Below, piece by piece: positions 12,981 to 26,604 of a DNA stretch of 64,000 nucleotides. The notes below the pieces were generated by a model, which was given only the letters and a program-made list of their open reading frames with translations, was not told the DNA's origin and made no database searches. Both the position numbers and the translations under genes were made by a program. The stretch is from Clusia tigrina (Eukaryota > Arthropoda > Insecta > Diptera > Clusiidae). Where the stretch lies: positions 23,891,351 to 23,955,350 of the forward strand of contig OV050032.1 of NCBI GenBank assembly GCA_920105625.2. Direction: 5' to 3'. Position 1 is the first letter of the stretch. Every line of letters starts with the position of its first letter.

Positions 12981-15490
12981 CAAAATCGTGGTGTGTCCGC
13001 TGAACTATAGGGAAAGCACACATACTACTACATACACTAACCCATATGCAAAGGCATCGAAATAGATAGTCGTTTCTCTATCTTCTCTGCATTCGGTATT
13101 CTCTTTAGTAATGTGAAGGCGACTCAAGTAGAGTAATCAGAATCACAGTCAGAATACTTCATTGAGCGGTGAAGTTCGTTTCTAAGTGAAAAGATTTATT
13201 TTGAGTAAATCAAGGTGGTTTTCCAGTGTTATTATCATAAATATATTCAGCAAAAATTCTTAATAATTGCAGGTGAAATTTAAAACTACATATATTTAAA
13301 TACTTTATTATTTAATAATTTATGTGTGAGTGTGTGTGCATGTGCGTTCTGTGTATAGAGAACAAAATGCTTTTGTAAATGTGTGTGTTTGCCTCGCTCC
13401 CTGCGATACTTACCAATTTTAAAAGTAAATACGCCAGTAATATGTGATTAATTGAAGGAATTAATAGCAATTTATATCATTTTAACACTTTTAATAATGG
13501 CCGACTTATCTTCTCTATCCGTTGCGTTAAATGATACTTCATTTGAGTGAAAAATCGATTTATTGTATAGAGCAGCATCTCCCTCCGCCCTCTATGTATT
13601 CGGTTTTGTGCTAATGCACACTATACACGTTACAATTGAATCGGTCAATTGAAAAGGGTGAAGTTGAAGCTACTGTGGGTGGTGCAACCAATCTGCCGGA
13701 TGTTTAAGGAATACTTCAATCTTTTAATGTAGTATTAGTGTAATGCATAAACTTTTGTGTTTTTAACTAATGTGTGTCCGCTGGAAAGTCTATTAGGTAC
13801 AAATACGCTCTAAATTTGTGCAGGTGAGATTAAGCAGAGAACTATATTATTCTCAAACATAACAGTCAAATCTTAGAATACCTGTATCCATTCTGTTGTT
13901 CCCAACTCGACCCCCATTGAATGTTGAGCCTGGCTACATTAAATGTTTATTAGTATTGAACCGTGTATGGACCGCTTAAGGTATATATACAAATATGTGT
14001 ATATGTGTGTATGCAAGCAAGCAACACCATTTACAAGCTGCGTGCTTTTGAAGCCTTTTCCACTCCACTCCGTTCGGTTCTGTTTTGTTCTTGATTTTAG
14101 TTTTAGTTTATTTTCCATGGCGCAATGCCTGCTAAAAACTGCTAAAATAGAGAGAAACCGCGAGGCAAATTGTTACTTTTTATTTGATTTTAATTTTGCA
14201 TGTCACTAGCATTAAAGTTGTTAAATAAAAATAGCAGTAGTCTAAAGTTTAAATATACTATTGCCGCTGTGAAGGTCATACCAAGGTTAAATTTAAGTTA
14301 TACATATATTCTTAAGTTTGTATGTATGTATGTACATGATGGTATCATTTTTCTCTCAGAATTACCAGTTCGTCCTAAAAGTTGGTAAAATGTGCCTGTT
14401 TGTCTGCCGTTGATGTGCCTCATATGCGTCCCAATCGTGTAACAAGCATCCATACAGAATCATGCACACTGACAATCGACCCACCCCTGCATAAGAAATG
14501 CATTCACCTACTGATATACATACACATACATAGGCAGAATTTCTGTATCCTTTTTGCTGTCTGCCAAGGTTTTTGACGGAACAAAATTCATTGCGTGGGT
14601 CGTGGTCGATTTTGTTTTCGGTATCACGTAAATGTTTGCTTTTTACTTATTTCCTTTTAAAATCTTAGCATCAACGTTTATCACCGCCCATGCCCGCCCA
14701 CCTTCGGCTTCTGCGCTTTTGATTTTGGCCGTTGTTGATGGGTTTGAGATTGACAGTTTTCTGTTGTTCGCGAGCTTGCTCATGTAATGTTCTTTTGTCA
14801 CTCACTTACATAATAAGTGCTCGTACATGTAAGTATCTACACGTCATGCTTCTTCTCAAAGGACGTACAAAGGCAGCGCCACTTGCATATGTGATTCTTA
14901 AATAATCTTCTTTAACATTGTTATTAGCACTTTTCGCAAGTTAGCTTTTAAGTGGTGCTTCAATGAAGAATGCAGGATTTCTGTAGTTGAATATGTGTAA
15001 GAGCGATGTGAGTGCCAGCCTATTGTCTTTCGTAGTCTTATATTTCTCGCTTAAGTAATTGATTCGAAAAACGTTTTACGTCACTTTGCAAAAAAACAAG
15101 AAGGAACAGGATGCATTACTTAAGGTAGCCGGTCCTATACCTTCGCTAACCAGTTTAATATACATATGCACGACTTTCTCTACTGTGGGATTCATATTCG
15201 TATAGCTTACAAAAAATATCGTATACTGGGAGATGTATAAAAATACAAATTGCAAAAGTTGCAAAGTAACAAAACAGTCTAAATTTAATAACAGTTTTTT
15301 TTTATATTATTATTATTATATTTTACACCATAATTAATTATGACTGCTAGGGGCTGGGGAATGCGTACTGGCTACTGAAGCCTTCGACTGGACGAGCACA
15401 ATATGTTTAAGAAAGAAGCATTTTTGAGAACAAGCCAGGGACAGGGTTTGAACCTGCGACCCTTTGAGGGTGAGTCTAGTTTTTTAAATA
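12981..15490. other. Non-coding DNA, no gene recognised
   Basis: Mostly AT-rich with TG/TATG microsatellites. 12981-13010 shares about 27 bp, inverted, with 24101-24160. On the minus strand, 15430-15465 carries GGTTCAAACC, a pol III B-box look-alike, without a foldable tRNA around it. Confidence 0.4.
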
Positions 15491-15660
15491 CAGTAGAGTC
15501 TCGCTAATCCGGATTTGGTCTAATACGGATCCTTCTGTAATCCGGATTGAGTGAAAAATTAAAAATTTGCTTTATGTCGCTTCTAATCCGGACCGGCCGC
15601 AGTTTCGCTAATCCGGATCGCATGTTATATAGTGCAATGATCAATAATACAGTCAAATGA
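15491..15660 (-). mobile_element. Solo end of a pogo/Tigger-like element
   Basis: CAGTAGAGTCTCGCTAATCC follows a TA, the form of pogo/Tigger termini and their TA target site. The motif TAATCCGGA recurs four times within 130 bp. No matching inverted end was found to the right, so only one end remains. Confidence 0.55.
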
Positions 15661-17580
15661 AACACTTGTAGGTATGTTATATTCACTTACACGCTTTATT
15701 TGATTTACTTACACGCTTTATTCGTTTATACACTTTGTGCCGCCATTTCTGCGTCCGCTCTTTTTCATTCTTGTAGAACGGGGAATCCCCGAATTAGTAC
15801 AAAATGCAACAAAAGGAAGGTTTTAGTCAGTTTTTCATCAAAATGGCATCCAAAAGAAAAATCTGCTACAGAAACAACTCACGATTAGTTTATATACATA
15901 TGCGTATATAGATATAAATACTCTTATTCTATAATATTTTGTATTTTCAAACAAACAGTTCATCAAAAGTTGAAGTATTTTAAATTTTGTCCCAAACAAT
16001 TGAATCCCTATGTGGCAGGATACCAGTTTTTCCAAGTGATTCCAACACTTTTTCACACCCAATGCAACCAATTTCACAATGTGATGAAATGTTTGTGACA
16101 ATATTAAACTTCGTTGTACATCAAAATCGAGTGCATGCATCAATATGCGCATAAGCCTTTCCAGTACTCACCGTCAGAGATAAGGATGCGGCGTAGGACA
16201 TATGCGCTTCTTGTTGCACAGCAGAACTTTAAATGAAAAATCAATACTAGCAGGGTTGGGGCATTTTGTTTTATGGCTGCAGGATGAACTATAGATACGT
16301 AAATATCCAACTGCAAAGAGCAATTAGTTGTGTTCGATGGGGGTTGAAGTGGGATGGGGTGGCTTAGAGAGCACCGAGAGTAATGGCGCATTTTGTGCGA
16401 ATTGAAGCGGATTGAGTGCGAATTTAGTCCGTTCGTGAAATTCACGAGGCGCTAAAGTAACAACAATAATAGCATGTAATTGTGGAAGGGTGTGTCCAGT
16501 CCTTTTGGAATGAGTGAAATAGCTTCGGAAAATGCGCACTTACATATATCCAACCATTTCCCCCCTACTGCAGCAGTAACGGAAGTTACATTTATTAACA
16601 GTTTCCGTTGCTAGTTTGCAGGGTTTTTGCAATTACTCAGTTGCTTCCTTCGTTGTTTCAATAATAGCTCTACGGAAATTGGCATTACTTGTAAACTCTT
16701 CTAATTGCTACATATGTATGTAGAATTCGTGCCTCTTATTTATTGAGTCCTGTTTCCATGTATCTATTTTTAGTATCCAATTAATTGCTTTATTATCTCA
16801 GATCGTATGCAAATGTCGCCGTTTCTTGTTCAATTTCCTTTTTTTTTGCCGGATAGTATGAAACTTCATTAAGACCCATCAGTGCGACAGTGTAAGAAAT
16901 TTAATTAAAATAAAATGTTTTTTCAGAGCCTTCATGCTAATAATTCATTATTAATGTTATTTACTTAATTTAGAGAACCAGTTTGTTTATTATCGTCTAA
17001 TATCAACAATAGTTCATCGATTATATCTTCTCCCTGTTGTTTCCAGCAACTGCGAAGAAAATATCCATGAAATCAATTAATCAGTCTTTCAACGAAAATA
17101 AACCTGAAACTAGTTGCAGTCGTTTCCATTGTTCGGTGTTGACATATACAAATGTGTGCATACTCTTACCGGCCGGCATTGTCACGCAACGGTCGGCACA
17201 CCCACTTAAATGGGCATCAAGTTTCCTTCAAATGTTTGTACAAGAGCTTCATGTGCACTTAATAAGTATTATCGTCCGCTAACTCTGAGTGTGTTTTAGA
17301 TTGTCGCGTTATACGGGCAGAATGTGCTTATGTGAGGAAACCAATATTCAAGCGACATATGTATATATATTTATGTATTTATATAGAATGTCAACAAAAC
17401 TGTGGTGTAATAGTTCACAAGCTTTCGATCGATTATGCCCCCGATTACGGTCTTTTTGGGGGGGTTATTTTCGATCAACTAGCAAATGTTTGCCGATTGT
17501 AAATAAAAAATTATTTCTCATAGTGTGCTTTTCCACTCTGTTCAAGAGGACATCGACTAAACCAAATTATGGGATTGGTT
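15661..17580. other. Non-coding DNA, no gene recognised
   Basis: Only short open frames without family resemblance. Moderately AT-rich with scattered CATATG/TATG runs. Confidence 0.4.
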
Positions 17581-17589
17581 ACGGAAGCT

Positions 17590-18240
17590 GAAGTCCCTAG
17601 GTAGTATTAATACCTATCCCTGCTGTAGGTACCAAGCCATTCTAGAGTCGAGGATATTGAGAAGTCTGATAGCTTAGCAAGGAAAGCTGCGTGTACTCAT
17701 TTTAATACTCCTGTATCCTCCAGTGGACTATCATCCAATACTATTGGAGGTCTACTGAAGAAATGAACGAAAGAAAAAAGAATTTCATTCTGTTAGAATC
17801 TTCCTGGATTAAGCCAAGTCAAAACACTTCCTGGAGACTTTAATCCTAAAAGAGCTCAAGGGCTGATAAGCATGCCTCGGAGCAAATGAAGAGTCATAAC
17901 TGGCGTTTTGTGTGGTCACTGGAGACTCAACTACCAGTTGAATAAGTTGGGTCTAGCACCAGTTGCCAACTGTAGATTTTGTGGAGTTAGTGATGAAACT
18001 TCACTACACCTGATCACATACTGCGGAGCTCTGGTACACAAAAGACAAGGTGTTTTGGAGAATACATCTTGGATATGAGTAAAGTTCCTCAACTTCGTCC
18101 CCCAGAAACACTCAAGTTCCTTTCTGAAATAAATCTGACCGCAGAGCTGTAGATGAGACTAACCTCATCGTTAAAGTACAGGGGCATGTTTATAGCGTAT
18201 ATATCTTTATGTGGTAACGCCCTTCATATAAGCTAATCTA
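17590..18240 (+). pseudogene. LINE 3' end (RNase H and zinc knuckle), degenerate
   Basis: With frameshifts and stops, the plus strand reads VPSHSRVEDIEKSDSLARKA, matching the usual RNase H motif VPGHSGIxGNExADELA. A CCHC-like knuckle (CRFCGVSDETSLHLITYC) follows, then LKFLSEINL. This is the normal order at the C-terminus of ORF2 in RNase H-bearing non-LTR elements. The reverse transcriptase is absent, as expected for a 5'-truncated insertion. Confidence 0.7.
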
Positions 18241-18389
18241 CCCTCAAATTAGGTGGTGTGGAAGGTGACTTATCCATATACTCACTAGCGACAACTCGAT
18301 TTCATACAATCATCTCCTTTTGTCAATCAACTTTTCCTTTTTTGCAGCTGGATGCTCCAATGTTACATACACATACATAGGTTCCTCCT

Positions 18390-18718
18390 CTATCTCTTCT
18401 ACTAGGTTGCCCATTCAATGAGTTCTCTCGCAGCTGCCACTCTGAAGAAGATGAAGAGACAGCTCTTCATCTTATGTGTTAGTCTCTCGAACCAGCTAAG
18501 AGAATTCCGTAAATTACGAGGCTCACCGTTCCCTACTGGTTTCAGCGAATTATCATCCATAAGTATGAGGAACATAGCCATCAGTTCATCGGAATCACAA
18601 TGGTTCCTCGCACGCTAAATGGACGTGTCACGTCGGCTTCTCATGGTATCACAACGTGTCTTTAATTGTGCTTAAGTGATCTTTCTTGAAGAATGCTGCC
18701 ACTCTAACCTAACCTAAG
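18390..18718 (+). pseudogene. Second LINE 3' end, degenerate
   Basis: Plus strand reads a knuckle-like SCHSEEDEETALHLMC and then ISMRNIAISSSESQWF, as in LINE ORF2 C-termini. It ends in CTAACCTAACCTA, a common 3' tail of such elements in flies. It belongs to a different subfamily from the piece just upstream. Confidence 0.6.
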
Positions 18719-21700
18719 CTTGTCTTCTGCTTCATCGTATTGTATGCGATATTATGTCGTATTCGAATTACAACACATGTTAGCACAATTTACGAGTATT
18801 CCACGTATTTCTACAAATTTATAACTAGTTTCAAGTGTTATTTGTTGATAAAGGGAGCGGGATGGTTGCGGTTCTTCGAGCGATAGTTCAGAGCACAACC
18901 AGCAACCGTAGCATGAGTAATTATTGTATAAACGTTATCTGTCAATTTGCTACTGTGAATTGATTTCTTTTATGGGTAATAATTTGCGATGCACACGAGT
19001 TAGTCGCTGCATGCTATTTAAGCCCACGTGCTCGGTTAGAGCGTCAATGGCTTGTATGTTGTATAAATACATGTTTGTAAATGTATGCATGTATGAGTGG
19101 TCCGTCCTAGCAGAGATGGTACAGATTCACATGGATGACTACTGTGTTACTATTGTGAACTAACTGGTGATATTGGCTCTACCGAAGTTCACAGTAGTGG
19201 TATACAATTCGATTGGCTGTTCAATTTTCCTATTCCATTTTATGCCGCACAAGTAAACTTATATTTATATATGTATGTATGTGTGAGTATAGGAACGTCT
19301 GTGCCTAACCAGACCTACGGACTTCGGTATGATCCTTTGCTAATTAGTCTAGTACTAGAGCGGATCATGACAGTTTTTCCGCAAGTTTTTACAAATATTC
19401 ACGATTGATTTGTAGCTTATCCCATTATATTTTCGAGTGTGCATGTGTGTGTGTGTGAAAATTTATTAGTTTTATGCGCAGATAAATTCCAACAAAAGCG
19501 CAATTAGTCTAAATTTAGCTATTCTAGCAATTACTCGTCTTTCGTCTGTGGGCAGGCGGACAGGCAGGCAGTCGAATTGGCCTACTCAATGAAAACTGCA
19601 AAAACTGCAAATTGGCATGTTTTGTGGAAACTGCGTATCAATTTTTGCATCAAGTGCAATTGTCGCTGGAGTGAATATAGGCAAATACACGGAGAGAAAT
19701 TTCGTGCATTCCAATAGCTCGACAGGTTGCTCAATTCATACAACTACCCAATTAATTGCAATGGATATGAATTATTTTACCACACTCTCCGGGATTTTTC
19801 CGTTTAAATAGCTCTGTGGCGTCGACACAGAAATTGTGCGACTCCGACTTCTTTAATAAGGAAGATTTTATAGGACTCCAACTCCTATCAAGGACTCTTT
19901 TTCTTTGTAGAAGAAATAAATTACACACAATTAAAGTTCTCATTGGGAGAGTGGAACTTTTTTTGTTGAAAATTGTCTGCAATATCTATTCTTATTTCAT
20001 CTGTAAATAATGTACCCAATTATGAAATATAGAACCCAACACATTTTTACGTAAGCCGATAGCCCTGGTAGAGTTTATAATATAAGTTTATTGTTATTTT
20101 AATTATATTAAATATATAAATAATAATAATAATTTTTTAATGTAAGTTCAATTATGCTAAACAAGGAAATTGTTTCTCAAGAAACTTTAAAAGGCTGGAT
20201 TCCACCGAAAGATATACTTTTTAATTATAATTAACAATATAAAGGACGTATATAAAAGCTTATTTGATTATTATATACATATGTAAATACTTATTTTAAT
20301 TTTAAAAATTCACAGTAATTTACTTATTAATTTAGTTTAGTTCAGATATATAATTTATTCAATTATACGGTTGGTTACAAATTTGCACATTTTATATCTT
20401 TTAATTATTTACAAATTTTACAAGCATTATTTTATTCCATAGGAGTCGGGGCCTTTCTATTTATACCGATCCCGACTCTGTCTCCTACCCAAAAAGTAAA
20501 AACTCCTCGACTCGGGACTCCATAGCCCCAATTTTAAGTGGAACGATTTGTTTGGAGTTTTTTCTCATTCTGCATCTGATGCACTGATATGCTAAACATT
20601 GTTCGTGATTTCGTTCAGTGATTTTAACGCAGTGCAAATAAGGTTGGTTGCCTGTAACACCACATCCCTCACACTCATCTCCAACTGCAACATGATTGAC
20701 AGCCCTGATGCTGAGATATTGGTGGTGCACGCCTGATTGGAATGATATTTTCTGAGTTATACAATCGAGTTGGCTGAGATGTTTTGACAGTTGAGCAGTA
20801 ACGTCAAAACATTTGCTTGTGACAGACAGACATACATTATCTGGAACGAGCTGCAATGGTGAAATTTGATTTGTGTGCGGTGCTGTAGGAACAATCTCGC
20901 CCCTGAATTGCGGAATTTCTGTGACGAAATGCTTCCTTCTTCTATGTACGTACGTACATACATACATATGTATGTAAGTACATGGCTAGATTGTAAAAGT
21001 TTGTTCTTATCAGCGGCGCTGTTTTCCTCATTGCTGCACTGCTGCATTTAAATAAACTGCATCGTTGCTGACGCATTACAAAATCATAAAAGCAATAAAA
21101 ATTGTCATACAATTAAAAATGAGGCGATTGGAAAATGCACAACAAATTCATGAAAGTGGGAACCTGAATGGAAAAACGTCGCAATTGTTTTACATCCATA
21201 CAAACACACACACACACACACACACACATGTATGCAAGTACATATGTACCATGGCGATGCATTCATTCGTTCAGCTAATTGTGATTGCTGGCATGACTGA
21301 TTGATTAATTTACGAAACCCACTGCACTAGAAAATTTGCATCCATGCCACTCGTCACGGTACAATACACGGAATATAACAAGTGAGAGAGAGAGAAGAAC
21401 AGTAATCGAATTGGGTACATTTCTTTAATTCCATATTCGTGTCATTGAATTGCAAGTTACTGTGATTGCTCGTATTGAACAACCGCAAAAAGTGTAAGTA
21501 GTACCTGAGTGGAAGCAATGATCCTAAGTATCTGTCACCATAACTGCCAGGATATTATCAGATGATCACAAGGAGTCGATATTCTCCTGTCACGAAGTGA
21601 TATGAGATGATTTAATTTAATTTCAGTATATTGATTATTTATTTATTTATTATAACAAGAATAAAATAATTCTATTCATTAATTACTTACACATGACAAT

Positions 21701-22534
21701 GTTTTTTATAATATTGAGTTTTTATTGAATTGTATTGCATGTCGCGGTACCTTCTTGCGTGAAGTAGGAGTGTGTACACTTCAAAACTTAAAATAAAGAA
21801 CAAAAGAGAAACTTAACAAAACAAACAGAAAAAGAAATCTTATCAAGCGAATATAATTACGCAAATAGCAGCAGACCAGACACTCACTGCCACTCGGTGG
21901 CCACATGCTAAGCAGATGATGAATTAATTCTTAAATTTTTGTTTTTCAACCTTTTTTACTCACGAGTAAATTAACGTTGCAATCAAACAAAAAGAAGAAG
22001 CGTCTGGGAGAGGATTTTGAAAGTACGCTTATCAGTTGGTTGAATCACTTTGCAAGGTTTGTTTGTTTTTTTTTTTTTTGTTTTTTTTTTTATTGGTTAC
22101 GTCCACTTGAGTGTCGTGTATGACGTACAGAGACATTGAGTTCTTCGCCGCATGTGTGATCGTATTGCCGACAGCTCTCTTTCTCTCGGTCGCGTATTAC
22201 CAGCTACGTCACTCACTAAATTTTAGAGCAGTCGTTTGTTTAGTGGGACTTTGAACTATTTCTTAAATTTTGGCCGAAGTGAATGAACTTATATTGGCCA
22301 AGAAATCAAGCCGGCACCACTACAAACATACGGGCAGTTATTATTTGTAATCAGGTAAATGTGAAACAATGCTAAGCGGTTTTATTTTTCCATCGCTGCA
22401 GTCTTTCGATGAGGTTCTTATAATTTGTTTTTTGTAGTAATAAATAACTGACTGATATTTGATTGAAAGCTTACATTGAGGAATTTCGATTCGCATTAGT
22501 TCCAAGACTATTTGGAAACTTTTCCTTGCGTATA
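18719..22534. other. Non-coding DNA with microsatellites
   Basis: No gene supported. Contains (CA)n near 21202-21228 and a poly-T tract near 22065-22092. GACTCC-type motifs recur at 19845-19895 and 20440-20525. The minus-strand frame at 20485-20967 has no recognised domain. Confidence 0.4.
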
Positions 22535-22688
<154 letters not shown>

Positions 22689-22699
22689 TCGTATGTGCA

Positions 22700-24329
22700 T
22701 ATATAAAGTACGAAAACCCTAGCCGTTAGTGTTTTAGCTTTAAGCTTAACATTAAGTTGTTTGTATAATTAATTATACCAATAAACACGATATAAAAAAA
22801 AAAAGTACAGCTGTGATGTGAACAGTCCTGCATGTTGAAATGAACCAGCGAGAAGTTAAGTTTTTCGAGACTAAGCTCACTTTTCAAATTTCCATCTCAA
22901 GAGGAGGGGACATGGTATATATCACACATAGAAGATAACCTTCCTAGTTGTGGCATGTTGCACCTAATATGACTCCATGTATGAATGCTCTTTAGGAGAA
23001 TTTGTGCCCCTTTTATCTAATAAAATTGCTGTTGTTTTTATTGTATACATTAAAATTCTTCGTTTTCCCCCTCCCCCCAATTAAATGCGTTATGAATTGG
23101 CAAACACAGCCCCACCCTAACTGCTGCCAGCCACGGAACCTTAAAGACACACTGAAATTGCCATCAATCATTCGGGCGTTTTTTCTATGCTGTTTTCATT
23201 GTGCCATATTCTAAGCGGTGTGCCCGCTCCGCCCTCTTGTTCGCTCCGTTTTAAAATGCTATGCACGAAATACCAGATTCTCAGCTTTCGCGAAGAATCC
23301 AGCTAAATTTATAAAAAAAAAATTGTGAAATTTTCGCCTTTTATTTTTTCACATTTCTTTTTGTTTTTATTTATTTATTTATTTTTTTTTGTATTATCTA
23401 AATTTAGAGTTAACCTACGGAATTTTTGATATTATTCTTCGGTAAACGGCTGCTAGTGTCTTTCTCTACTTTGGCTGTTGGTCCTGCTTCTTTTCATGTT
23501 TCCTACTCCCCCATAGTAGGATGTTTTCAGACTATGTCCCAGTAATAAGGTGTTGATGATGACTATATCTGAGTGAATTGAAGAGGAAATAAATCCCTTT
23601 ATCCGATTTCAGTTGTTTTATTAAACTGTAAACTTAGTTTTAAAACCTCACCTCTGGCATCATAGTCCTGAAAACTCAACCTTGTGTATGCGTAGTTTTT
23701 TGTTTTTTAATTCATATTTCTTGATTGGATCTTTCCTTTTGGAAAATGATAAACCTTAAAAATCTTAAAAAGTACTGCAATTACCGTGCAAGATATCCTC
23801 TGCCAATGCTCAGAAAATTTAATATAATTTCATATTTACATTATTTTCATTTATTTTAAGTTAAAAAAAAAATTTATTTTATGTTGAATTTATTTTAAGT
23901 TAAGTTTAAAATTTAGATCAGAGAAAGGAAGAGGGAAAGAGAAAAAGAAACTTGTTCAGGAAATAGAAAAAAAAACTTGTTCATTCTTTCGTTAAGAATA
24001 CTCAAATATCATTTATGCCTTTGTTTTAACCTTTTGGTATGTTTTCTCGGATGTATCAGAGAACACAGAGAAAAGAAACTCTTTTTCGCTGCCAGCGTTC
24101 GTAGCGGACACACCATGATTTTGAGTGTATTCACCACGATTCTGAGTGGATTCAACACGATTTTCTATGCATTCATGTAAAACGTCCGTCTGTTTTATTT
24201 CGCTGCTTTGCCGTTTGACGTTTAAGTTTCTTTACTCTGTATACTCTGGTTTAGATTCAAGTTTATTAGGATGCGATATTTATTGCGTGGTTTGTGCAGA
24301 GTTTTAGAATATCCTCTTTAACTGTATTT
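22700..24329. other. Non-coding DNA, no gene recognised
   Basis: AT-rich. At 24101-24175 a unit resembling CACCACGATTCTGAGTGGAT is repeated about three times at roughly 21-bp spacing. One unit is shared, inverted, with 12981-13010. Confidence 0.4.
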
Positions 24330-25090
24330 ACTTATAGATCTTTATGAAAGCTGGAAGAGGTACCCGACAACTGTATCCCATAGTTCGATATTGGTTTAAT
24401 GGTTCTATTGAAAAGAAGAATTTTATTTCCCAATGATAACTTTGAATTGTTACCAATAAGTCAGTTCATATTAATAACTTTGATTTTTGCGTGAAAGCGT
24501 TTCGTTAGATACACTCCAAGATAATTAACTTCCATCTTTTGTGGAATGGCCTGTTCATCAATGTGAATGGAGGGACAGTCCTCTTGCCTTAATATGAATG
24601 TCATATGTGCGCATTTTAATTCTTTAATTTTAATCCTCCATGTCCGTGGGCATGCTCTATTTCATGCAGTTGGGTTTGAAGACTACGGGTTGCTATCCTA
24701 GGATCAGTATGTGTGCTTAGTATTGCGTGTCCTCTGCAAACATCGATGTCAGAGTTGTGTGATACCGTAGTTGGTGGTTTGTATTGTAGACTGGTGTTAC
24801 TGTTTAGTATGGTTGTAGTAGGTGTTTTTGAAATGTGTGCGAACGCAACACCTTTCTCCACCATTAACAGGACGCTTTAACCTTTTTACTGCCTTCCAAA
24901 GAGAGTAGCCACATTGTTTGTTGTAAGATTCTGAAGATAAGTTTGTAAGCAATTTTCTTTATCGTTAGCTAAAGTTTTTTTTAACCTTTTTGTACAATTG
25001 TTAAGCTGTTTTTTCAAGCTGTGTGATCTGCAGATTTGCCAATCCCCCCTTATCTTTCTCTTTTCTTTGATAAGATTTTCTATCATTAAA
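24330..25090 (-). pseudogene. Jockey-like LINE reverse transcriptase, degenerate and internally deleted
   Basis: The minus strand reads first a pre-RT segment (RLKKTLANDKENCLQTYLQN, about 25086-24886). A frameshifted catalytic box FAEDT and AILSTHTDPR follow, then LQTQLHEIEH, and CPSIHIDEQAIPQKMEVNYL (about 24840-24520), the thumb region of non-LTR reverse transcriptases. Fingers and most of the palm between the two blocks are missing. Stops and frameshifts make it non-functional. Confidence 0.75.
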
Positions 25091-25184
25091 GTTGTTATTG
25101 TTTTATTTTTTTAATGTTGGTATCAGGAGCAGCAATTAAGCAGCTTCAGTTATTACGCTCTCGAGATGTTCCACTGCTGCGATA

Positions 25185-25575
25185 CAAAGATTGAGACAAA
25201 GAGAGAAATACAAAGAGAGATAAAGAGAAACAAAGAAAGACACAAAGAGAGTAATACAAAGAGAGCGACACAAAGAGAGCGACACAAAGAGAGCGATACA
25301 AAGAGAGGGACAAAGAGAGAGACAAAGAGAGGCACAGAGAGCGACAAAGATAAACAGAAAGATAAACAGAAAGATGAACAGAAAGATAAACAGAATGATA
25401 CAAAGAGGGAAACAAAGATATTGACACAGAGAGAGACAAAGAGAGAAACAAAGAAAGACACAAAGAGAGAGACAAATATAGAGACAAAGATGGAGACAAA
25501 GATGGCGACAAAGATGGAGACAAAGATAGAGAAAAAGAGAGAAATACAAAGAAAGACACAAAAGAGAGAGATAAT
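25185..25575. repeat. GA-rich degenerate tandem array
   Basis: About 390 bp of variants of GACAAAGAGA, often as 10- to 12-bp units (GACACAAAGAGA, GATGGAGACAAA), almost pyrimidine-free on the plus strand. Long open frames on both strands follow from the composition and are not genes. Confidence 0.93.
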
Positions 25576-25579
25576 AGAC

Positions 25580-26604
25580 AATTGTATTCTGTAAAAAAAT
25601 ATAAATTTTCTGTCGACGAGTATAGCTTAGATCACGTAAATAATTACTCTATACGAGTATTTCAGAAATTGAATTGAATTCTTCGTAAACGCCTCTTTTT
25701 TTCTTGGGAGCAAAATATTGCGAATACTCGGAAATTAACTTACGTTGTAAATTTGAATGTAGGTGCGTGTAAACACAGAAAAAGTGTTAAATTTGCGTAT
25801 ACGAGTGATTCCATCCATGGGTGACTACAGAAAAATTGTGTTTAGGTATTACATTTTTCAAGGACACAATTCTCTAAACTAACTCGGTAAAAGTGCGGAA
25901 GATATTCAAACTATACGCCGTGGAAAAATGAAGTGACTTAGGAAACTTCAATTCAACGATATTCAAATTTTCGGAAATATAACTAGATACGACTACGTTG
26001 GCTTAAATAGGTTGAAGATAAATGCCAATTGGGATCTGCTCAACCATCGCTGGCGGTGTGACATTGAAGGCTCGCAGAGGGCACATTAAATTTAAGCAAA
26101 TGAAAACATTGAATTGAAAAAAGTTGCTTTAATATGAACTGCAAGCTTGCAGAAATATAAAGAAGCCATTAAACTTTGTACCATATTTTAAATATATGCC
26201 AAGACAGTTGACCCTCTCTCATTATTTAATTAAATGATTTAAATGATAAAAAAAAACTGGCAGATAGATTATTGCGTAGTGAAAGATTTCAAACAGTTAA
26301 GAAATTCCAACATTTTGTGTCTACATCGGCAGCCTCATATCCACATAATAAAAACTTTTGAAGCAATCTCAGGAAAAACGACAAAAGACATCACGAGTAT
26401 ATTTATTTTTACATTTCCCACCTGAAAGCGCGAAACTGTTCTTATCATTTTATTTATGTACTCGTAACAAAGCAAAGAGATATCATCATTTGTGTGCATT
26501 GGCAGATATATGCAGCTCAGCACAGTTGTGGTACCACAAAATTTGGGGGATTGGGACCCTACTCTGCCACCCAGTATTCCGGACGGACCTGAGCAGGCTA
26601 TGTA
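25580..26604. other. Non-coding DNA, no gene recognised
   Basis: No open frame here resembles a known family. Confidence 0.4.

Noticed and set aside
15430..15470. tRNA-like T-arm / pol III B box on the minus strand
   Set aside because: No acceptor stem, D arm or anticodon arm could be built around it.
20485..20967. 160-codon minus-strand frame with several Cys
   Set aside because: Cys spacing does not fit a known zinc finger and part of the frame overlaps a GACTCC-type repeat.
25136..25594. Overlapping frames of about 140 codons on both strands
   Set aside because: Products of the GACAAAGAGA array; all frames are open because the repeat lacks stops.
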